Below are positions 55,753 through 64,000 of a stretch of DNA of 64,000 nt, one piece after another. The notes below the pieces were generated by a model. The model worked only from the letters and a program-made list of their open reading frames with translations, searched no databases and was not told the DNA's origin. Both the position numbers and the translations under genes were made by a program. The DNA comes from an uncultured Clostridia bacterium (GTDB lineage: Bacteria; Bacillota; Clostridia; TANB77; UBA1234). Location of the stretch: positions 7,696 through 71,695 of the forward strand of contig CAKPAA010000009.1 in assembly GCA_934132775.1 (NCBI GenBank), read 5' to 3'. Each line of letters opens with the position of its first letter. The stretch's first letter is position 1.

Positions 55753-56029
55753 TTATTTAAATAAATTTGAATGAGTTTCGATATCAAATAATAACAAAAC
55801 TAACCTTTCTTTTTCAATTTTATATATTAAAACTAAATCTGGTAATATGTGACAATCATAATAACCTTTGAAATTGCCTTTCAATGCGTGATTTTTGTAT
55901 TTTTCCGGCAATGTTTCGCCTTTTGATAAAATATCAATTACATCAGTTAATAACTTTGTATCAAGGCCGTCTTTTTTTAGCCTTTTTTACACTTTGTTTA
56001 AACCTATTTGTTACCTCAATTTTATACAT
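55753..56029 (-). CDS. YafQ/RelE-family mRNA interferase toxin, read through a +1 shift at CGG
   Basis: The start is ATG 56029, three bases after the antitoxin stop, with AGAGGA upstream. The first frame reads MYKIEVTNRFKQSVKKAKKR and at codon 21 meets CGG (55967-55969), then CCT TGA stop. Skipping the C gives GGC CTT GAT, and the chain continues GLDTKLLTDVIDILSKG, LPEKYKNHALKGNFKGYYDCHI, LIYKIE and LLLFDIETHSNLF to 55753. The joined 91-residue protein is a complete YafQ family toxin: the KKRG-x-D motif, the H-A-L-K/S-G block, and the C-terminal TH(S)DLF motif. Without the shift only 22 residues would be made. Confidence 0.85.
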
Positions 56030-56032
56030 ACA

Positions 56033-56338
56033 CTAATCCTCTTCTAATTCTTTCATCAATTCTTCTGCACTGTTATAAGTTTTACCGTCAACATCTTTTT
56101 CTATCTCTTTTATATCCATCTTACTATAATCGTGCAAATGTCCGTATTCACATATATAAGAGCCATAGCCATCGTTCAATTCAACAGGACCTTTTCTTTT
56201 TAAACTAAATGGTATACCGTTATTTATTTTTATTTGATGTAAAAACAAGTTTATTGCTTCACTCAAAGATAAACCTAAATCGTCTAATATTGGAGTTACT
56301 TCTTTTTTTATATTATCATTTATTCTTACAGTAGACAT
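56033..56338 (-). CDS. RelB/DinJ-family antitoxin
   Basis: The 101-residue protein begins STVRINDNIKKEVTPILDDLGLSLSEAINLFLHQI, the ribbon-helix-helix of RelB/DinJ antitoxins, and continues GIPFSL. The start ATG 56338 has AAAAGGAG upstream. It represses its own promoter in known systems; three TGTATAC palindromes overlap the promoter here. The C-terminal part would neutralise the YafQ-like toxin. Confidence 0.92.
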   Translation of the reverse strand: MSTVRINDNIKKEVTPILDDLGLSLSEAINLFLHQIKINNGIPFSLKRKGPVELNDGYGSYICEYGHLHDYSKMDIKEIEKDVDGKTYNSAEELMKELEED

Positions 56339-56364
56339 ATTTCATCACTCCTTTTCATCATCTT

Positions 56365-56412
56365 GTATACATTATACATAATATTGTATACATTTGTCAA
56401 CATTTTGTATAC
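56365..56412 (-). promoter_or_regulatory. relBE-type promoter with three phased GTATAC operators
   Basis: TTGACA (plus 56395-56400), 18-bp spacer and TATAAT (plus 56371-56376). GTATAC palindromes lie at 56365, 56386 and 56407, exactly 21 bp apart, two helical turns, so an antitoxin oligomer could bind one face. The rightmost site is five bases from the walK stop codon. Confidence 0.75.
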
Positions 56413-56416
56413 AATA

Positions 56417-58234
56417 TTATTTTTTCTTCTTTGGTTTGTAAGTTGGAATTGTGATTATAACTTCCGTACCTTTGCCTACTTCACTCTTGATATCAATGCT
56501 TCCGGCATTTGATTCAATAATTTCTTTGGCAATTGACAAACCTAATCCCGTTCCGCCCATTTCTCTTGAACGAGCCTTATCAACCCTATAAAATCTTTCA
56601 AAAACTCTTGGCAAATCTTCCTTCGGTATTCCAATTCCATTATCAATTATTTTTATATATGCATCATCGTGGACTGCACCAATGTACACTTTTATATTGC
56701 CTTGTTCAGGCGTGTACTTAACACTATTTATAAGTATATTGGTTATTACTTGTTCTATTCCGTCTCTATCTCCATAAACTTCTGGCACGTTTGAAGTTAC
56801 GTAACATTCTAATAGTTGTTCCTTTTTCTCTGCTTGAATCTTATGCTTTTCACAAATTTGCTTTGTAAGTTCTGTTATATCAAAATTTACCTTGTTCCAA
56901 GCAACTTTTTTATAATCGAATTTTGTAAGTTGCAATAAATCACTAACAAGTCTAGTCATTCTATTTGCTTCTGATAAAATAACATTCAAAAACTTATTCT
57001 TACTTTCGCCATCTAAATCGTCTTCTTCTAACAAGGTTTCAGTGTATGTTTTTATTGAAGTAAGTGGTGTCTTTAATTCGTGAGAAACATTTGATACAAA
57101 TTCTTTTCTCATATCGTCAAGTTTAGCTTGTTTGGTGCTATCGTGAATTACAACAATAATTCCTGTTGGCTTATCTTGTTCATTTCTGAAAGGAGCAAAA
57201 AATACATTCAAATATTTGCCATCATTTAAAATAACTGTATCTGTTGAAGTCCAGTCTTTCAAATAAACTACTTTTTCTATATTAACATCAATATTAAATT
57301 TTCCAAAAATTTCTTCAAAACTCTTTACGTTCTCAAATCCCAACATCTTTTTAGCAGCTAAATTTGCATGTGTTAATCTACCTGAAATATTAAACGCTAG
57401 AACTCCATCTGTAAGGTGCATAAGTATAGTTTCTAGTCTATTTTTTTCGCTCGAAATTTCATTCATATTATTCTGAATCTGTTCCATAAGCATATTAAAT
57501 GTATCTATAAGTTTTGAAATTTCGTAACCTGCTTTTTGTTTGTCTGTAACTGTAACCATTGAAATATTACCACTTGCCATAAGTTCTGCTTTATTAGTTA
57601 AAAGCTCAATAGGTTTTGTTATAGATCGACCAATTATTAAAGTTATAACAAGAGTTACAAATATGATAACTCCAAGAGTTAGTAGGTATAATCCTCTAAT
57701 CTGGTTTAGCTGATTATTTATATATGCCTTACTTTGAGATATTAAAATAATAAGCTTTCCGCCTGCCACATCATTTGTTTCAATTATATATGCAAATAAA
57801 TAAGAAAAATCATCTTCAACAGCATATTTTTCGGGAGACTTTTCAGCAGCAGCTATGCATTTTTTTGCAGCATCAGTCAATTCATACTTACTATTTGATA
57901 GCAAATCTGTATAGTCTGCATCTAAAACAACGCCATATCTGCTAGCATTATTTAAAGCAAAATATATTTTAAAATTTCTATAAAACTCGTCTAAATCAAC
58001 TTTCGTAACCACTGCTGGGCCTTGCTGTTCAGGCAAAAGTTCAATATCATCTTCGTCTTTTAATCTCATATTTAGATTATATCCGGAAATGTTATTAAGC
58101 ATTTCATCAACAAAACCTGTATAATACACTTGTTCTATTTTAACCATTGAAAATATTCCAATACCTGAAATTGCAGTAACAATTAAAATAACGAATATTA
58201 AAATAAGTTTAAGCTGCAAACTCTTCCAAAACAT
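56417..58234 (-). CDS. walK: WalK-type sensor histidine kinase
   Basis: The essential cell-wall sensor of Firmicutes. The 605-residue protein has two membrane segments (about 8-28 and 180-202) around an extracellular domain, HAMP, PAS (about 265-370), HisKA with His385 in SHELKTPL, and HATPase_c with N-box NILINSVKYTPE and GTGLGLSIAKEI. It follows walR, separated by a terminator-like hairpin. Confidence 0.93.
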   Translation of the reverse strand: MFWKSLQLKLILIFVILIVTAISGIGIFSMVKIEQVYYTGFVDEMLNNISGYNLNMRLKDEDDIELLPEQQGPAVVTKVDLDEFYRNFKIYFALNNASRYGVVLDADYTDLLSNSKYELTDAAKKCIAAAEKSPEKYAVEDDFSYLFAYIIETNDVAGGKLIILISQSKAYINNQLNQIRGLYLLTLGVIIFVTLVITLIIGRSITKPIELLTNKAELMASGNISMVTVTDKQKAGYEISKLIDTFNMLMEQIQNNMNEISSEKNRLETILMHLTDGVLAFNISGRLTHANLAAKKMLGFENVKSFEEIFGKFNIDVNIEKVVYLKDWTSTDTVILNDGKYLNVFFAPFRNEQDKPTGIIVVIHDSTKQAKLDDMRKEFVSNVSHELKTPLTSIKTYTETLLEEDDLDGESKNKFLNVILSEANRMTRLVSDLLQLTKFDYKKVAWNKVNFDITELTKQICEKHKIQAEKKEQLLECYVTSNVPEVYGDRDGIEQVITNILINSVKYTPEQGNIKVYIGAVHDDAYIKIIDNGIGIPKEDLPRVFERFYRVDKARSREMGGTGLGLSIAKEIIESNAGSIDIKSEVGKGTEVIITIPTYKPKKKK

Positions 58235-58310
58235 AACTACACCTCTTTCAAGAACTCACAAATTTATATAAATCACACATTTATTTTAAACGACATGACT
58301 GTCGTACATC

Positions 58311-58342
58311 AAAAAAACCAGACAAAATTTTCTTTTGCCTGG
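58311..58342 (-). terminator. Hairpin with T-run between walR and walK
   Basis: CCAGGCAAAA/TTTTGTCTGG stem (58333-58342 with 58318-58327) then seven T on the minus strand. If active it makes walK expression depend on read-through or on a separate start. Confidence 0.65.
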
Positions 58343-58373
58343 GAATTTTCATTAAAATAAATTTAATTTTAAA

Positions 58374-59087
58374 TTAGGCATTGAAATAATAGCCTATTCC
58401 TCTCTTTGTTGCCAATAATTCAGGAGTACTTGGATTTCTTTCTATTTTTTCTCTAATTCTTCTTACTGTTACATCAACCGTTCTAACATCTCCAAAATAT
58501 TCATAACCCCAGACCTTTTCAAGTAATTCTTCTCTTGAAAAAACTTGTCCTTTTTGAGTTGCTAAAAACTTAAGAAGTTCAAACTCTCTTAAAGTTAAGT
58601 CTACGTTCTTTCCATCAACTTTTGTTTCGTATTTATATGTGTCTAAAACTAATGGTCCAAATTCAAGCATAGAGTTTTTAGTATCATCAGTATTTTCAGC
58701 ATCTTTTTTGTTTGTTTCAATTCCGTCCCATTTTCTAAGATTAGCTTTAATTCTAGCCATTACTTCTCTTACACTAAAAGGCTTTGTAATGTAGTCATCT
58801 GCTCCAAGTTCTAAACCAATTACTTTATCAACAACGTCTTCCTTAGCAGTAACCATTATTATTGGAGTATTGTCTGTTTGTCTTATTGTTTTGCAAACTG
58901 AAAAGCCATCCATTTTTGGTAACATTACATCTAGTAAAACTAGATCTGGCTTTTCTTTCTTAAAAACGTTTAATGCTTCTTCTCCATCATATGCTTGAAG
59001 AGTGCTATATCCATCTTTTCTCAAATTATGATTTAATATATCTACAATAGCTTTCTCATCGTCAACAATTAAAATCTTTTTATTCAC
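58374..59087 (-). CDS. walR: WalR-type response regulator
   Basis: The 237-residue OmpR-family regulator has a receiver domain with Asp9, Asp10, phospho-acceptor Asp53 and Lys near 105. The C-terminal winged helix (SREELLEKVWGYEYFGDVRTVDVTVRRIREKIE) is WalR/PhoB-like. GTG start 59087 with GGAGGAGG upstream. An unusual Asp/Asn-rich linker (TNKKDAENTDDTKN) joins the domains. Confidence 0.94.
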   Translation of the reverse strand: MNKKILIVDDEKAIVDILNHNLRKDGYSTLQAYDGEEALNVFKKEKPDLVLLDVMLPKMDGFSVCKTIRQTDNTPIIMVTAKEDVVDKVIGLELGADDYITKPFSVREVMARIKANLRKWDGIETNKKDAENTDDTKNSMLEFGPLVLDTYKYETKVDGKNVDLTLREFELLKFLATQKGQVFSREELLEKVWGYEYFGDVRTVDVTVRRIREKIERNPSTPELLATKRGIGYYFNA

Positions 59088-59182
59088 AATATATCCCTCC
59101 TCCTACGGATATAATTATTCAACTATTTTTATTATCTATTATTAACTTACAAAAGTCAATGTTAATTTTAGTTAAATTAAAA

Positions 59183-59222
59183 AAGAGCTACCCAACTTAT
59201 AATTTGAGTAACTCTTTCTCTT
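59183..59222 (-). terminator. Terminator after the M23 peptidase gene
   Basis: AAAGAG..TACTC pairs with GGGTAGCTCTTT and is followed by TTTAATTT on the minus strand. Confidence 0.6.
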
Positions 59223-59231
59223 TTTATACTA

Positions 59232-60251
59232 CTAATCATATATGAAAACTTCAGGATTTATAGCTGTGCCTTCATATCTTATTTCTAAGTGTAAGTGTGG
59301 TCCTGTTGATCTGCCAGTGCTACCAACGTTTGCTATAATGTCGCCCTGCTGCACCTCATCTCCAACAGAAGCTAATATTTTACTGCAATGTCCATAATAC
59401 GTTTCATATCCACCGGTGTGTTGAACTTTAACTAAATAACCATACGCTCCACTCCAACCAGCAAATGTAACAACACCTGATTCAGCAGCAGCAATTGGTG
59501 TTCCAGTTGGGCAAGCCAAATCTATACCTGCATGATTATTTCTTGTTCTTGGACCAAATCTTGATGTAATAACTGGGTTACTTACAGGAAGTTCAAAATT
59601 CAATTCAGATAAATTTTCTTTTAACGCAAGTAAAACAGCATTTGAAACTGTTCTTCCAGCAGTTGGTGCTACCTTAATTTCTTTTATAGAATCATTCAAT
59701 TTCTTAATTGGTTCAAATATGGTATTAACTGCAAGTTCAACGTCACCAGATAATTCATACGCTGTAAGATATTTTTCTTCTATCTCCAATTCTGATTTTT
59801 CTTTGTACTTATCCTGTTTTTCATTTACTTCATCTATTATCTCCTGTGCTGTCTCTAATGAGTCAACAGTCGATTTTTCGTCTCCATCAACTAAAACAGA
59901 ATAAACTCTATAATATACATCGCAATTATCTTTAATCATTGCTAGTATCTTTTCTTCTTCGGTAGGAATATTCTTGTTTACAAGAAGCATTTCGTAACTA
60001 ACTTTTGCATTCATAACAACGTATCCAACATTTTCTGCGTCACCGTTGATTATATAATCATCAATCTCTTTTTCAAGAGCCAATTTACTTGTTATATATC
60101 CTGCATCTTCTTGGTTTATCTTAACTCCATAAACAACTTTATATTTCATAAACATGAATGAAGCTACAATAACAGCGCCAAAAAATACAGACATTATTAA
60201 CTTGGAAAGTATTTTAGTCACTAAACGTGCTTTAACTGATATTCTCAGCAA
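59232..60251 (-). CDS. Membrane-anchored M23 (LytM) peptidase
   Basis: The 339-residue protein starts at TTG 60251 with GGGGATG upstream. It has an N-terminal anchor (residues about 17-36), a coiled segment, and a C-terminal M23 domain with RFGPRTRNNHAGIDLACPTGTP (zinc His and Asp) and GPHLHLEI. It cuts peptidoglycan cross-links or acts as an anchored SpoIIQ-like factor. Next to walRK, whose regulon includes such enzymes. Confidence 0.9.
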   Translation of the reverse strand: MLRISVKARLVTKILSKLIMSVFFGAVIVASFMFMKYKVVYGVKINQEDAGYITSKLALEKEIDDYIINGDAENVGYVVMNAKVSYEMLLVNKNIPTEEEKILAMIKDNCDVYYRVYSVLVDGDEKSTVDSLETAQEIIDEVNEKQDKYKEKSELEIEEKYLTAYELSGDVELAVNTIFEPIKKLNDSIKEIKVAPTAGRTVSNAVLLALKENLSELNFELPVSNPVITSRFGPRTRNNHAGIDLACPTGTPIAAAESGVVTFAGWSGAYGYLVKVQHTGGYETYYGHCSKILASVGDEVQQGDIIANVGSTGRSTGPHLHLEIRYEGTAINPEVFIYD

Positions 60252-60353
60252 AACGTCATCCCCTTTTTCAAAGTTTTAATTTTCAAAGCATAATTATTTT
60301 ACTATAACTTACCAAAAGTAGCAAGTCTTTTTGCAATTTATATAGACTATTTT

Positions 60354-60375
60354 GGATAATTTTCAAAAATTATCC
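60354..60375. repeat. Inverted repeat GGATAATTTT/AAAATTATCC
   Basis: A 10-bp perfect inverted repeat with a two-base centre between the M23 and prepilin-like genes. It may stop the upstream pilin transcript, but no clear T-run follows on the minus strand. The rest of 60252-60522 shows only a small GCAAAAAG/CTTGC hairpin. Confidence 0.4.
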
Positions 60376-60522
60376 GCTGTTTGCTCTTGTTTTCTTACTT
60401 TTTTGAAACATATCTCGTATTTTCTGCAAGCATATGTTTTAAAAGCAAGAAAATAAAAGAAATAATAAATAATAGTTGTATATTTTGTAAAAATTTAAAA
60501 ATGTGGCATATTTTAGATAAAT

Positions 60523-61035
60523 TTAGCCATTTTTGCTTTTTAAATATTGATTCAAAATATCTTCATATGTGTAAAAATAGTATCCATCAACTTCAACACC
60601 GTCAACCAAATACACTTCAATATCCTCAATATCATCCGCACCAACAATATAACTAAACTCGATATCTCTCACGCCCAACTGCTCTTCCATACGCCTTTTT
60701 AATGAATCTGAAACAGTGCTATCTCCAAAGCCCAAGTAATAATATTCATTTCCGTCTTTCAAATTCCAGCCTACTTTGGGGTTATATTGACTAATATCTT
60801 CTATTTTTTCGCCCATTAACATTTTATTCATATCATACTTATCTGGATCTGTTTCATTTAAAGTTTTTAACTCTTGCATAGCATTTCTAACAGTATATAT
60901 TTCGTTATACACCTTTGAAAATTTAGTTTCTTTTAGCAAATCCTTCGATGAAAAAACAGAAGCTGCTGCTAAAATTATAATAATTATTATAACAACCATT
61001 ACACTAATTACCGTTACACCTCTTTGGCTCTTCAT
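60523..61035 (-). CDS. Prepilin-like protein
   Basis: The start is ATG 61035 (MKSQRGVTVISV) with GAGG six bases upstream; the frame to 61119 overlaps the previous gene. The 170-residue protein has a basic leader, Gly and a long hydrophobic helix (VTVISVMVVIIIIIILAAASVF), then helical and beta parts. As in the neighbouring pseudopilin the mature region contains YYLGFGDSTVSDSLKRRM, resembling type II pseudopilins. Position 5 Glu is replaced by Ser. Confidence 0.75.
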   Translation of the reverse strand: MKSQRGVTVISVMVVIIIIIILAAASVFSSKDLLKETKFSKVYNEIYTVRNAMQELKTLNETDPDKYDMNKMLMGEKIEDISQYNPKVGWNLKDGNEYYYLGFGDSTVSDSLKRRMEEQLGVRDIEFSYIVGADDIEDIEVYLVDGVEVDGYYFYTYEDILNQYLKSKNG

Positions 61036-61078
61036 AAAACGCCTCATTCCTTTCTTATTGTTAAAAACCACATATAAA

Positions 61079-61573
61079 TTAGACATTTCCAGTCTCAGCA
61101 GCATTTCTAACATCTTCAAACGTTCTTAAATCCTTGCTACCTATTCTTTGAGGCTTGTATAATTCAACATCAGAAGTCTTAAAATCTACTATATATGTGT
61201 TTTCTATTGCATCTAATCCTAATGTATCTTTTACTACACTTGCATCATATAGTTCTTTTTGGTCTGCTCCTAAAATTATGTACCAGTCTTCTTGATTGTC
61301 TAAAACGTTTTCGCCGTATTCCACGTCAACAGCAGCCACAAAAGGCGAATCGTAATGTACACCTTGTTTTATTTCAAAACCGGGTTCCATATCATATTTC
61401 AAAGCAACTGCATTAACAGCAGATTTAATAGACAACATTTCAGAATACAACTTTGTAATTTGAGTTTCTGTAAGTGTTTCTCTACTAGGAAAAACTGAAA
61501 AGCTTATTATTAGTAATATTATTACCACAACAACAACAAGTTCAATCATTGTGACACCACTTTTTAATCTCAC
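61079..61573 (-). CDS. Prepilin/pseudopilin-like protein
   Basis: GTG start 61573 with GAGGAGG upstream. The 164-residue protein has a consensus class III-like prepilin leader: RLKSG, then VTMIELVVVVVIILLIISFSVFP, with the conserved Glu5. It is cotranscribed with the other pilin-like gene 44 bases downstream and follows pcrA by 13 bases. Confidence 0.85.
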   Translation of the reverse strand: MRLKSGVTMIELVVVVVIILLIISFSVFPSRETLTETQITKLYSEMLSIKSAVNAVALKYDMEPGFEIKQGVHYDSPFVAAVDVEYGENVLDNQEDWYIILGADQKELYDASVVKDTLGLDAIENTYIVDFKTSDVELYKPQRIGSKDLRTFEDVRNAAETGNV

Positions 61574-61586
61574 CTTAATTCCTCCT

Positions 61587-63824
61587 CTATTTTAAAATTT
61601 CAAGATTTGCGAATTTAGCCATTAAACGTTTATTGCCAACCTTTTCAAAATTTATATCCACTTTCAAATCATCATCCTCAGGTTCCGCTTTTGTTATAAC
61701 ACCTTTTCCAAACTTTTTATGAAATACTTCAACTCCCTCAGTAAACGCAGATAGATCGACGCTTTCATTTGCAGTAACTTTACTTAAAAAACTCTCTGCT
61801 GTTCTAAAATTAAATGCCATTTTGGGTTGCTTAAATGCAGGTATATTAAAATCTTCATAATCATCGAAACTGTCATCAGACCACTTACGTTCTTTCTTCT
61901 TAATCTCACCGTCAAGATTTTCTTGACCGATTTCTTCAATAAATCTAGATGGAGCATAATAACTAGTGCTACCAAATATTGTTCTACATTTTGCACAAGT
62001 CAAGAAAAGATGTTCTTTTGCCCTTGTTATGCCAACATAGCAAAGTCTTCTTTCTTCTTCAACCTCATCTGCATCGCCAATACTTCTTCCACTTGGGAAC
62101 AAACCTTCTTCCATCCCAACTAAGAAAACAACAGGAAATTCAAGACCTTTTGCAGTGTGCAAAGTCATAAGCAAAACCATATCTTGGTCATCATCAACGT
62201 TATCTAAATCAGTAACTAATGCTAGGTTTTCCAAGAAATCAGATAATTTATTTTCTGCCTGTTGAGTTTCAAACTCCACAGCAACACTCACAAACTGTCC
62301 CAAGTTTTCAATTCTACCATCTGCCTCTTCCGTTTTTTCTTCTTCAAGGGCCTTCAAATAGCCAGTTTCATCTAAAACATACTCAACTAAATCAGCAATT
62401 CCGCAGTCTCTATTTTTCAAAGCTTCTATTTTCTTAGCAAACTCCATAAGTGCCGCATTAGCTCTTGTTGAAAGATACTTGTCTGCATCTTTTGCAATAT
62501 CAAACATAGACATTCCTCTTAGCCTAGCAGTATCTTCAACAGCATCTAAACTAGTTTTACCAATACCACGCTTTGGCTCATTTATAATTCTTTTAAAACT
62601 AACATCATCATTAGTATTATATATTAGTCTTAAATAAGCTATGGCATCTTTGATTTCTTTTCTTTCATAGAACTTTTGACCACCCACAACTTTATATGGT
62701 ATTCCCTCACGCATTAAAACATCTTCAAAGGCTCTGGACTGAGCATTTGTTCTATACAAAATCGCAAAATCAGAATATTTATAGTACTCTTGTCTCTTTA
62801 AAGAATATATTTGAGAAATAACGTAGTTAGCCTCGTCATATTCATTATCTGCTTGGAAAAGCTTAGGAACACTTCCTTCGTCATTTTCAGTCCAAAGTTT
62901 CTTTTCAAGATTTCCAGAATTATTTTTTATAACTTTATTAGCAATGCCCAAAATATTCTTTGTAGACCTGTAATTTTGCTCTAACTTAATTACTTTTGTA
63001 TCATCAAACTTCTTATTAAAATTTAAAATATTTTGTATATCAGCACCTCTAAACTTGTAGATACTCTGTTGGTCATCACCAACAACAAATATATTATGAT
63101 GAGTTTCAGAAAGTAACTTTATAAGCAAATCCTGTGCTTTATTCGTATCTTGATACTCATCAACCAAAACATATCTAAACTTATTTTGATAATAAGCAAG
63201 TGTATCTGGATTTTCTTGAAAAATCTTAATAGTATGGTTAATAATATCATCAAAATCAACAGCATTATTCTTTTTCAACTTATCTTGGTAAAGCTCATAA
63301 ACTTGTGCAACCTTGCTAAGTCTGTAATCACTAGCATAAAGAGTTGCATATCTTTCAGGCTTCATTAAATCATTCTTGGCTTTACTAATCTCATTTAGCA
63401 AATATTTGTCACTATACAACTTATCATTAAGATTTAATTCTTTAATGCACTCCTTTATAATAACTTTTGTATCAGCCACATCATAAATAACAAAATCACT
63501 TCCAAACCCAATTTTGCTAATCTCTCTTCTCAAAATTCTGACGCACATCGAATGGAAAGTACCAATCCAAATATCCTTGGCAACATCGCCAACCAAATTC
63601 TCGATACGTGTTTTCATCTCTTTTGCAGCTTTATTTGTAAAAGTAATCGCTATAATATTCCAAGGCTTAACACCACATTCCGAAATTAAAAATGCTATTC
63701 TATGTGTAAGGACTCTTGTTTTTCCACTTCCAGCACCTGCAATAACAAGCAAAGGTCCTTCGTTATGTGTAACAGCCTCAAACTGTTCTTTATTTAGTCC
63801 TTTTAATATCTCGTTCGTATCCAT
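61587..63824 (-). CDS. pcrA: UvrD/PcrA-type DNA helicase
   Basis: A superfamily 1 3'-5' helicase for repair and removal of RecA. The start is ATG 63824 with AAAGGAG eight bases upstream; the frame to 63863 is not needed. The 745-residue protein has motif I AGAGSGKT, motif II VDEYQDTN, QNYRST, motif V TLHTAKGLEF and motif VI YVGITRAKEHL. The C-terminal tail FHKKFGKGVI...DINFEKVGNKRLM is the PcrA tudor-like end. No in-frame CGG seen. Confidence 0.96.
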   Translation of the reverse strand: MDTNEILKGLNKEQFEAVTHNEGPLLVIAGAGSGKTRVLTHRIAFLISECGVKPWNIIAITFTNKAAKEMKTRIENLVGDVAKDIWIGTFHSMCVRILRREISKIGFGSDFVIYDVADTKVIIKECIKELNLNDKLYSDKYLLNEISKAKNDLMKPERYATLYASDYRLSKVAQVYELYQDKLKKNNAVDFDDIINHTIKIFQENPDTLAYYQNKFRYVLVDEYQDTNKAQDLLIKLLSETHHNIFVVGDDQQSIYKFRGADIQNILNFNKKFDDTKVIKLEQNYRSTKNILGIANKVIKNNSGNLEKKLWTENDEGSVPKLFQADNEYDEANYVISQIYSLKRQEYYKYSDFAILYRTNAQSRAFEDVLMREGIPYKVVGGQKFYERKEIKDAIAYLRLIYNTNDDVSFKRIINEPKRGIGKTSLDAVEDTARLRGMSMFDIAKDADKYLSTRANAALMEFAKKIEALKNRDCGIADLVEYVLDETGYLKALEEEKTEEADGRIENLGQFVSVAVEFETQQAENKLSDFLENLALVTDLDNVDDDQDMVLLMTLHTAKGLEFPVVFLVGMEEGLFPSGRSIGDADEVEEERRLCYVGITRAKEHLFLTCAKCRTIFGSTSYYAPSRFIEEIGQENLDGEIKKKERKWSDDSFDDYEDFNIPAFKQPKMAFNFRTAESFLSKVTANESVDLSAFTEGVEVFHKKFGKGVITKAEPEDDDLKVDINFEKVGNKRLMAKFANLEILK

Positions 63825-64000
63825 TGTTGTTTCTCCTTTTATAAGTTTTAAAATTTCACTCAACTCATTCTATCATAACCAAAATATAAAATCTATAAAA
63901 AATAAATAAAAGCCAGAAAACGTTATGTAGGTTAATCAATCATTTGTCACAAAATATTTAAAAATATATATTTTGAGTACCAAGCATGTCTTATGCTGAT
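63825..64000. other. Upstream region of pcrA
   Basis: AT-rich leader of the pcrA operon. No gene or clear structure seen before the window ends. Confidence 0.4.

Noticed and set aside
36478..56029. The four frameshifts as sequencing errors
   Set aside because: None lies in a long homopolymer, all are the same event (an extra C before GGN), and no break of another kind was found in native core genes. Errors would not choose only CGG.

Overview
The window comes from a low-GC Firmicute, most likely an uncultured gut member of the Clostridia. The evidence is the strongly AT-rich coding, near-consensus AGGAGG ribosome binding sites, sigma-A type promoters, a WalRK pair, the holB-yaaT-trmN-rsmI gene order, prepilin-like proteins with Tad-type ATPases, and a YtxC-like sporulation fragment. 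Most genes lie on the minus strand.

Layout. 1-994 is the end of a GH57 glucan branching enzyme. 995-1420 holds a complete Fst/par-like type I toxin-antitoxin locus. 1420-8199 is a 2259-residue protein with about 19 MucBP-like repeats. 8440-13168 (plus strand) carries a YtxC-like fragment, an alpha-glucan phosphorylase and pyruvate kinase. 13310-24365 has a DUF4143-type ATPase and a 3198-residue anchored protein built from four units of about 650 residues. 24961-33779 contains thymidylate kinase, four tRNAs, prfA and small accessory genes, including two loci with foreign base composition and a degraded Bro-N gene. 33874-40513 is hslO, a cold-shock gene, a carboxy-terminal protease, yibE/F, dprA, yraN and comM. 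40592-50826 has a prepilin-like gene, gyrA and a Tad/VirB4-like operon. 51021-55577 is rsmI, trmN, ferredoxin, yaaT, holB and lepB. 55753-63824 is a RelBE-type toxin-antitoxin pair, walKR, an M23 peptidase, two pseudopilins and pcrA.

Main discovery. Four genes (yibE/F, dprA, the VirB4-like ATPase and a YafQ-like toxin) are each split by one +1 shift, and each shift falls on an in-frame CGG codon. Skipping the C and reading the next triplet as glycine (GGA, GGA, GGT, GGC) restores a full-length family protein in all four. Reading every CGG in the other native genes by eye (roughly 18,000 codons) I found none in frame. The only in-frame CGG codons read as arginine are in two loci with foreign-looking codon use (27772-28238 and 33393-33779). 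The simplest reading is that CGG is an unassigned or starved codon here and that the ribosome passes it by +1 frameshifting.

Other points of interest are the type I toxin-antitoxin with a sequestered ribosome binding site and two facing promoters, mosaic near-identical 1.95 kb repeats in the 3198-residue gene, two Tad-operon genes whose strong ribosome binding sites point at AUA codons, a possible attenuator before that operon, and an unlisted 41-residue cysteine-rich ORF.
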